A program made the translations under genes and the position numbers. From the NCBI GenBank assembly GCA_036847185.1, contig DAIUAM010000065.1, forward strand, positions 1-12,086: DNA of 12,086 nucleotides, in the 5' to 3' direction. Under the pieces are notes generated by a model that ran no database searches, had not been told where the DNA came from, and worked only from the letters and a program-made list of their open reading frames with translations. This DNA comes from UBA4738 sp002413305. Lineage in GTDB: Bacteria > Actinomycetota > UBA4738. Each line of letters begins with the position of its first letter. Positions within the stretch are counted from its first letter, which is position 1. Below are positions 7,548 through 12,086 of this stretch, piece by piece.

Positions 7548-7800
7548 GATGGGGGACGAACTCCGCGAACTGCTGCAACGGGAGGCGGACTCGCTTCCGC
7601 CGGCCGGTCCGGCGCCGGCCCCCACGCTCCGGCGGGCGCGGCGGCGGGTCGCCGTCACGGTTGCGGCCGGGATGCTGGTGGTGGCCGCCGTCGCGTTCGG
7701 CTCCTACACCGGAGTCACCGCCCTTGCCAACCGTCCGCTCCGGGAGGTACCGGCGAATCACCCCCCGACCCCGGGAACAAGCGTCGCCCCGCCGACCTTC
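7540..7800 (+). pseudogene. anti-sigma-like membrane protein, N-terminal remnant
   Basis: This starts at GTG 7540 (GAGGAG 8 nt upstream, overlapping the sigma stop) or at ATG 7549-7551. The sequence begins MGDELRELLQREADSLPP, then a Pro/Ala linker, TLRRARRR and one membrane helix VAVTVAAGMLVVAAVAFGSY. This is the layout of the single-pass proteins that follow SigE-type ECF sigma genes: a short cytoplasmic segment, an Arg-rich stop, one helix and an extracytoplasmic domain. After about residue 80 the frame loses protein character and runs on out of phase under the DedA-PAP2 gene to 8004. The extracytoplasmic domain has therefore been lost. It is the second member of the broken sigma operon. 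Confidence 0.6.
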
Positions 7801-7802
7801 AC

Positions 7803-7910
7803 ACGGCCGGGCGCGAGGTGGTGGAGGAGCACTGGCGCGGCGACCCGGCGACCATCGCCCGGCTGCTGCGCGTGCTTCAATCGGGCACTCCACCGAAGGA
7901 AGGGCCCTAG
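7803..7910 (+). pseudogene. unidentified protein, C-terminal remnant
   Basis: In a third frame the DNA between the anti-sigma remnant and the DedA-PAP2 gene reads TAGREVVEEHWRGDPATIAR followed by LLRVLQSGTPPKEGP and TAG 7908-7910. This is a plausible amphipathic C-terminal helix with G/C-rich third positions, unlike the shadow frames. There is no start codon of its own. I do not recognise the family. It is probably the end of another gene whose front half was deleted when the sigma operon was broken. Confidence 0.35.
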
Positions 7911-7912
7911 GC

Positions 7913-9367
7913 GTGCTCTTGATCATGGCGAGCTTCACCGACCGCATCCTGGCCCTGCCCACGTGGGTGGTGCTGGGCCTGGTCTTCCTCTTTCCGGCGC
8001 TTGAGGCCTCGGCCTTCGTCGGCTTCATCTTCCCCGGCGAGATCGCCGTCATCCTCGGCGGCGTGGTGGCATCACAAGGCCGGGCACCGTTGTGGGCCGT
8101 CATCGTGGCCGCCATCTTCGGTGCGGTCATCGGGGACAGCTTGGGCTACCTCATCGGCAAGCGGTGGGGTCGTCACATCCTGCGAGGCACCATCGGCCAT
8201 CTCCCGATCATCCGCACGCACCTCGACGAGCACCTGGCATCTGCGCGAGCCTACGTCCGTCGCCGGAAGGGCAGTGCCGTCCTCTTCGGCCGCTTCACCG
8301 CTGGTCTGCGCGTGCTCGTTCCGGGGCTGGCTGGCATGTCGGACGTCCACTACCCGTCGTTTCTGCTCTACAACGTGCTGGGCGGTGCGGCCTGGGGTGG
8401 GGGCTTCGCCGCGCTCGGGTACCTGGCCGGGGCCAGCTACAAGCACGTCGAGAAGATCGCTGGCCGGATCGGCCTGCTGCTCCTCGTGGTCGTCGTGCTG
8501 GGGCTGATCCTGTCCCGGGTCCTGAAGCGCCTGAAGGTGCGGTCGATGCGCCTGGAAGCTCTGGCCGATCGGATGGCGGGACTGCCGTCTTCACGGTGGG
8601 TGCGCCGCCGCTATGCGCGCCAGCTCGCGTGGGTGCGGGCTCGGCTCAACACCGAGGATCCCCGTGGCTTCTGGCTCACCCTGACGGTGGCGATCGGTGC
8701 CCTGGCGGGGTGGGTCTTTGCGGGGCTCACGCAGGACGTCATCGGCCACGACGAAGCGGCTCGCGTCGACCCCGATGTACTCAGATGGGTGCTGGCTCAC
8801 CGAACTGGCTGGTTGACGAGCTTCATGAAGGTGGTGACGTGGCTCGGCTCAACGGCCGTGATCGTGCCGCTGCTCGTGATCTCGGCCACGATCCTCATCC
8901 TGAGACGCCAGGACTGGCGGCGGTCGGCTCTCTTGGCCTTGGCGCTCGGAGGCGCCATCGGGCTCTACGACATCGTGAAGGCCGCGGTGGGTCGGGTTCG
9001 GCCACCAACCAGCGTGTGGATCGGGCACTACACGGGGGGCGCCTTTCCATCTGGCCACGCCACGCAGTCGATCGCCTTCTACGGGATGCTGGCCATCGTG
9101 GCCTCGGCCCGGGCCTCAGGCCATGCTCGGGCTCTCCTGTGGGCGAGCGCGGTCCTCATCGTCCTGCTCGTGGGGGCATCGAGGATCTATCTGGGGGCGC
9201 ATTGGATGAGCGACGTCCTTGGTGGGTGGAGCCTCGGGGTCGCTTGGCTCTCCGTCCTCCTCGGCGTCGACATCTTGACGTGGGCCCGTGGGCGGGGTGA
9301 CCGAGTGGGGGCAACCGGCGAGCGGCGCCGGGCGAGGGGGCATCGCCCGGAAACGCGGGCAGCCTGA
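7913..9367 (+). CDS. DedA-family / PAP2 phosphatase fusion membrane protein
   Basis: The N-terminal half (about residues 1-205) is a DedA/VTT domain: LVFLFPALEASAFVGFIFPG, the acidic Glu in FPGE, GAVIGDSLGYLIGKRWG and FGRFTAGLRVLVPGLAGMS with the conserved Arg residues. After an Arg-rich cytoplasmic linker (about 200-245) comes a PAP2 phosphatase domain with all three signature motifs: K352-x6-R359-P360, PSGH (375-378) and SRIYLGAHWMSD with S419, R420, H426 and D430 (numbering from ATG 7925). The histidines would form and break the phospho-enzyme. The protein is complete. GTG 7913 is preferred because GGAAGGG precedes it by 8 nt; ATG 7925 has no such site. Related fusions are annotated as bifunctional DedA/PAP2 proteins. 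A role in scrambling and dephosphorylating lipid phosphates such as undecaprenyl pyrophosphate is inference from family. Confidence 0.93.
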   Translation: MLLIMASFTDRILALPTWVVLGLVFLFPALEASAFVGFIFPGEIAVILGGVVASQGRAPLWAVIVAAIFGAVIGDSLGYLIGKRWGRHILRGTIGHLPIIRTHLDEHLASARAYVRRRKGSAVLFGRFTAGLRVLVPGLAGMSDVHYPSFLLYNVLGGAAWGGGFAALGYLAGASYKHVEKIAGRIGLLLLVVVVLGLILSRVLKRLKVRSMRLEALADRMAGLPSSRWVRRRYARQLAWVRARLNTEDPRGFWLTLTVAIGALAGWVFAGLTQDVIGHDEAARVDPDVLRWVLAHRTGWLTSFMKVVTWLGSTAVIVPLLVISATILILRRQDWRRSALLALALGGAIGLYDIVKAAVGRVRPPTSVWIGHYTGGAFPSGHATQSIAFYGMLAIVASARASGHARALLWASAVLIVLLVGASRIYLGAHWMSDVLGGWSLGVAWLSVLLGVDILTWARGRGDRVGATGERRRARGHRPETRAA

Positions 9368-9702
9368 ATTGGTGCCCGCTGCTGGCTTCACGGAAGCGAG
9401 GCGGCATGGCTCACCGAGCGGGTGTCGGTCCGCGCTGCCCCTGGGTGTGCCCCGCTTTTCCACTCGCCCTGGGGTCCCTCTGCCTCGGCGCAGGATGAGA
9501 TAGAGGATGGACCGGATCACGGCGCGGGATTGTCGCAGATTGAACCTCCGCTGGCGCTCTCAGGCTGCGATCGGGTTTGTGGACCCGACGCCATCGATCC
9601 GGGTGCTCCAGCAGGATCCACTGGCGAACGGTGGAGGCAGTACCGACCGGAGGCTCATCGTCGGGTTCAGCGATAGGGAGGCGCAGCGCGGCCGGTTGGG
9701 GC
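9368..9702. other. intergenic stretch between convergent genes
   Basis: The DedA-PAP2 and JmjC oxygenase genes converge here. I see no gene, no strong terminator hairpin with a T-run and no repeat. Short open frames on both strands lack ribosome sites and family motifs. Confidence 0.4.
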
Positions 9703-10872
9703 TTATAAGTGGATCCCGAGCAGGCCCTCTCGCACCAGTCGCCTCACCAGCACCAGCCGGCTCTCGCCGTCCAGGAGCGGAGCCAGATCCTCCACCCTGA
9801 ACGTATCCCGCGAGGCGATCCACTGCATGGCCGGCTCGAGCCACGCGGGCATGCGCAGCTCCCTGTGGCCGAGCAGCACCACGAGCGTTCCGCCTTCGAT
9901 CCGAACCTCGCACACCGAACCCCACCTGCGCCGGACCGTGGAACCGTCCTGGAGCTGCTTGACGGCCAAGGCATCGCGCAGCCCTCCGGTCAGGATCGGC
10001 CGCCGCGAGGTCAGGAACCGACGCACCGCATCGTCCGCGATGCGCCGGGGCTCGGCCTTGTCCAGCCACCCCCGAAGCTCGCGAAGGCGTTGGGCGACCG
10101 CGAGCGCAAACCGCTCCGGGTCGCGGTGATATCCGGCCGGCAGCGGCTCGTCGAACTGCGGCAGGCCTAGCACCTGCCCCACCGCGTCGCTCAGGAGCGA
10201 TGACCACGAGTACGTCAGGATCCCCACCGTGAGGTGCCCGGATGCGCCCTCCTGGGTCCGGGCGCCATGTGGGGTGCCCCTGGGCATGTACAGGGTGTCG
10301 CCCGGCCGGAGCTGAGCGGTGATGACCGGCGCGTCCGCGGGAGCGGGGCCATCGTGTGGCGACGGCTCCCACACCTCCCAGCCCTTGGCTCCGAACGACT
10401 GGAGCACGAAGACGTCGTGGCCGTCGGAATGGACGGCCAGCCCCTGGGACCCCGGCGGGGTGATGTAGGCGTTCACCTGCGTCGGATGGCCGAGCGTCAG
10501 CTCCAGCTCCCTGCAGAACCGGGTCAGGGGCAGCCAGTACCGATGCATGCCCTGCAGAACGATGGTCGCGCCCTCGGCGAACAGCTCCAGGATGCGGGCC
10601 GGGTCGGCCAGACCGGTGATGGGGCTCGAGCCCGTCCGGCCACGCTTCGTATAGGAGGAAGTGGGGATGGTCTCCCCGGCCTTGACCAGCCGAAACGCCG
10701 GAAGCCGGAGAGACATGGCGGTCAGCATGTGGTCGACGTCCTCGAGGCTCATGAGGTCGTCGAATGAACCGCTCGCTCCGTGATGCACCGGGTGCTTCGC
10801 CCAAGCGGACGCGAGGAACTCCTCCGCGTCGCCGACGCAGCGCTCGAGCGCGGAGAGCGGTGGGTCCGTCAT
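9703..10872 (-). CDS. JmjC/cupin_4 domain 2-oxoglutarate-dependent oxygenase
   Basis: The 389-residue protein looks like the bacterial ribosomal-oxygenase-like group (RoxA/NO66/MINA53 relatives). The core is QVNAYITPPGSQGLAVHSDG then HDVFVLQ, GAKGWEVWEP, and LRPGDTLYMPRGTPHGA. H148 and D150 form the HxD pair, and H202 would be the distal iron ligand, so the Fe(II) site appears intact. The C-terminal part (about 335-389) looks like the winged-helix domain of this group: LEPAMQWIASRDTFRVEDLA, then LVLVRRLVREGLL. Length matches RoxA-type enzymes (about 370-400). The gene starts 18 nt after the acidic repeat peptide gene with only a weak ribosome site, suggesting translational coupling. Known relatives hydroxylate Arg or His in ribosomal proteins; the target here is unknown and could be the neighbouring peptide. 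Confidence 0.88.
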   Translation of the reverse strand: MTDPPLSALERCVGDAEEFLASAWAKHPVHHGASGSFDDLMSLEDVDHMLTAMSLRLPAFRLVKAGETIPTSSYTKRGRTGSSPITGLADPARILELFAEGATIVLQGMHRYWLPLTRFCRELELTLGHPTQVNAYITPPGSQGLAVHSDGHDVFVLQSFGAKGWEVWEPSPHDGPAPADAPVITAQLRPGDTLYMPRGTPHGARTQEGASGHLTVGILTYSWSSLLSDAVGQVLGLPQFDEPLPAGYHRDPERFALAVAQRLRELRGWLDKAEPRRIADDAVRRFLTSRRPILTGGLRDALAVKQLQDGSTVRRRWGSVCEVRIEGGTLVVLLGHRELRMPAWLEPAMQWIASRDTFRVEDLAPLLDGESRLVLVRRLVREGLLGIHL

Positions 10873-10890
10873 GCCGAGCCGGACTTGGGG

Positions 10891-11208
10891 CTAGGAGTCC
10901 GTGCCCTTGCTGTCTTGGTCGGTGGAATCGGAGTCGACGTCGTCGGAGCCGGCGTCATCGGCGTCCGTGCCGCCGTCCGAGTCGGCGGCGTCCTCCGAGT
11001 CGCCATCGTCCGAGTCGGTCCCATCCGTGTTGCCCGAGTCGGTCCCGTCACTGTCCCCGGAGTCCGTTCCGTCCGTGTCGCCTGATCCCGGGTCGTTCTT
11101 CGCGTCGGTGGCGTCTGCGTCGTCCTGCTGACCCATCGGGGCCGTGACGCCCGCCTCAGGCGCGACGGCCTGGACGTCTTCATCGCTCAAGGGCTTCTGG
11201 TCTTCCAT
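10891..11208 (-). CDS. Asp-rich repeat peptide, candidate oxygenase substrate
   Basis: The start is strong: GGAGG lies 6 nt before ATG 11206-11208. The 105 residues divide into a less acidic N-terminus, MEDQKPLSDEDVQAVAPEAG with VTAPMGQQ (1-28), and an Asp-rich remainder. There are 32 Asp, no Arg, His, Cys or aromatic residue, and only three Lys. Residues 43-66 are three consecutive octapeptides GDTDGTDS, GDSDGTDS and GNTDGTDS. No signal peptide or membrane helix is present, so the product starts in the cytoplasm. It lies 18 nt upstream of the JmjC oxygenase. The leader-plus-repetitive-core layout resembles a precursor of a modified peptide. Alternatives are a calcium- or metal-binding disordered protein or a polyanionic decoy. 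I recall no named family. Coding is well supported by the frame, ribosome site and protein-level repeats. Confidence 0.8.
   Translation of the reverse strand: MEDQKPLSDEDVQAVAPEAGVTAPMGQQDDADATDAKNDPGSGDTDGTDSGDSDGTDSGNTDGTDSDDGDSEDAADSDGGTDADDAGSDDVDSDSTDQDSKGTDS
11011..11082 (-). repeat. three tandem 24-bp units encoding octapeptides
   Basis: Three adjacent 24-bp units within the acidic peptide gene encode G-[D/N]-[T/S]-D-G-T-D-S three times. The DNA copies differ mostly at synonymous or conservative positions, so the peptide pattern is better preserved than the DNA. Looser Asp/Ser/Gly repeats continue to about 10900. Confidence 0.8.
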
Positions 11209-11240
11209 GGCTCACCTCCGGGTCCGTGGCAGAGGTGCTC

Positions 11241-11275
11241 AGTGTAGTGTTCCCGCGCCGCGACGAAACCTGTCG
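11241..11275 (-). promoter_or_regulatory. putative promoter of the acidic peptide/oxygenase operon
   Basis: On the minus strand TACACT (11241-11246) matches a -10 hexamer and would give a leader of about 25 nt to the ATG at 11208. At a 17-bp spacer the -35 position holds GTTTCG, a poor match, which overlaps a short palindrome CGAC-N7-GTCG (11261-11275). The stretch 11209-11532 contains no gene I can support. Confidence 0.35.
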
Positions 11276-11532
11276 TGAGCGGAGGAAGCGTTCGGAGAAC
11301 GGCAGCCCGAGCTTCGGCCCTTCTTCATGCCCGCCAATCCCGGCCTCGCCACGGCGAACGAACTTCCCTCGCCCGAACCGCTCCATAGCCCCGGCACCTG
11401 CCCAGGTGGATTAGCCGGTCGCCACCCTTCCACCCCGCCACGCGAACGTGAGCTGCACGACTTGACCCAGGCGGCCGGTGGCCACGATCTTGCCCGTTCA
11501 CCCGAAGGACGACCCCGCCTCGTCGCCGCGCG

Positions 11533-11760
11533 TTACCGAAGGTAGCGGGCGAACCAGGCGGCCGCCTCGTCGGCGACCTGCTCCAGCGCCCCGGGCTCCT
11601 CGAACAGGTGGGTGGCGCCAGGGACGACGACCAGCTCGTTCGGACATCGAAGCAGACGCTGCGCCTCCCGGTTCACCTCGAGCACCGCGCCGTCCGCCCC
11701 GCCCACGATCAGCAGCGTCGGACACCGGACCTCGGGCAGACGGGGACCGGCCAGGTCGGG
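11533..11760 (-). pseudogene. alpha/beta-hydrolase (dienelactone-hydrolase-like), C-terminal remnant
   Basis: The frame carries the last third of an alpha/beta hydrolase: PDLAGPRLPEVRCPTLLIVG, then GADGAVLEVNREA with the likely catalytic Asp, and VVVPGATHLFEEPGALEQVA with the catalytic His, ending ARYLR and TAA 11533-11535. This closely resembles the small dienelactone-hydrolase-like proteins that occur alone or fused to phosphoribosyltransferases in Actinomycetota. The nucleophile elbow (GxSxG) and the first five or so strands are missing. Upstream of about 11760 the same frame is Pro/Arg-rich and unrelated. The fragment cannot be catalytically competent. Confidence 0.7.
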
Positions 11761-11898
11761 CGGTTCGGGGAGTGCCCGTTCGTCCTCGCGATGTTCGGGG
11801 CCGGGCGGTGCTCGGTGGGCTGATCCACGAGTACTCTGCGCCCGCGGCATGAGCGAGGGCGCCCTTCACCTGTCCGAGATGCTCCCGGCGCAACGATC

Positions 11899-11979
11899 AT
11901 GCTCAATCGGGCAGCCCTGATCCTCCGCTACAAGCAGCCCTTCGTCGATTGGATCAATGCGGCCGATCCCGCATACGGA
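11899..11979 (+). pseudogene. conserved small protein, N-terminal remnant
   Basis: From ATG 11899-11901 the frame reads MLNRAALILRYKQPFVDWIN then AADPAYG, and from about 11979 it runs into the hairpin and becomes Arg/Ser/Pro-rich. From memory, MLNRAALI...KQPF.DWIN resembles the N-terminus of a bacterial family of about 150 residues with unknown function; this match could not be checked. There is no ribosome site. I read it as the first 27 codons of a gene whose remainder has been lost. Confidence 0.35.
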
Positions 11980-12011
11980 AGGGGCCGGACCGGTTCGGGT
12001 CCGGCCCCTTC
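11978..12011 (-). terminator. strong hairpin, probable terminator
   Basis: GAAGGGGCCGGAC (11978-11990) pairs perfectly with GTCCGGCCCCTTC (11999-12011), a 13-bp stem with an 8-nt loop. It starts 26 nt after the stop of the minus-strand gene at the right edge and is preceded on that strand by a small stem GAGCC-TGAA-GGCTC. No clear U-tract follows, as is common for actinobacterial terminators. Confidence 0.65.
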
Positions 12012-12037
12012 GTTCGAGCCTTCAGGCTCCCGGGCTC

Positions 12038-12086
12038 TTAGCCGGAGACGTGCGCGATGCGCGTGCCCCAGTTGGTGTAGAAGTCC
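12038..12086 (-). CDS. C-terminal end of an unidentified gene (partial)
   Basis: The last 15 codons of a minus-strand gene enter from the right edge: DFYTNWGTRIAHVSG followed by TAA at 12038-12040. The strong hairpin at 11978-12011 lies just downstream, which supports a real gene end. The piece is too short for me to assign a family. Confidence 0.5.
   Translation of the reverse strand, partial: DFYTNWGTRIAHVSG

Noticed and set aside
7661..7912. N-terminal extension of DedA-PAP2 to 568 codons
   Set aside because: The added residues are Arg/Pro/Trp-rich and antisense-like; DedA proteins start close to the first helix.
7243..8130. N-terminal extension of the Mth938 protein to 417 codons
   Set aside because: The extra residues lie antisense to the sigma/anti-sigma remnants and DedA-PAP2 and are low-complexity; the family starts at MRFGQF.
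11261..11275. Palindrome CGAC-N7-GTCG as an operator for the acidic peptide operon
   Set aside because: Arms of only 4 bp occur by chance in GC-rich DNA; it is mentioned only as overlapping the -35 position.

Overview
This is a GC-rich window that most likely comes from an uncultivated actinomycetote. The reasons are a DUF1918 protein (a family found almost only in Actinomycetota), HisKA_3 and ECF-type regulators of actinobacterial flavour, strong G/C preference at third codon positions and frequent GTG starts. The calls rest on motif recognition by eye; no database search was possible. I found no rRNA, tRNA or CRISPR array.

Layout. 1-735: two unlinked gene remnants, a SAM-methyltransferase N-terminus (+) and an unidentified minus-strand reading frame. 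736-2728 (-): an orphan membrane sensor histidine kinase with an apparent one-base insertion in a G/C run near its N-terminus. 2878-3807 (-): an IS1182-type transposase truncated at both ends. 3838-4752 (-): a two-gene operon, DUF1918 protein with a basic tail followed by a small P-loop kinase-like protein whose start is joined only if a one-base deletion is corrected. 4753-6073: small zinc-ribbon-like ORFs (-), with a pair of palindromes 30 bp apart around a -10-like element. 6074-7227 (-): an Mth938-domain protein followed by a TauE/SafE exporter. 7326-7910 (+): remnants of an ECF sigma factor (region 4 only), its anti-sigma-like partner and an unidentified C-terminus. 7913-9367 (+): an intact DedA-PAP2 fusion membrane enzyme. 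9703-11208 (-): a 105-residue Asp-rich repeat peptide followed 18 bp later by a JmjC/cupin_4 oxygenase. 11533-12086: an alpha/beta-hydrolase C-terminal remnant (-), a short conserved N-terminal remnant (+), a strong hairpin, and the last 15 codons of a gene entering from the right (-).

The most interesting locus is the acidic repeat peptide plus JmjC oxygenase. The peptide has a short distinct N-terminus (leader-like), no Arg, His or Cys, and three exact-length octapeptide repeats of the form G-[D/N]-[T/S]-D-G-T-D-S. The partner keeps a full Fe(II)-binding HxD...H set. This arrangement looks like a substrate and its hydroxylase, possibly an unrecognised ribosomally made, post-translationally modified product. 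That functional link is inference.

The window also holds an unusually high number of gene fragments, and two apparent frameshifts lie in four-base G/C runs. This means either a decaying, recombination-rich region or, for the frameshifts, residual sequencing error.
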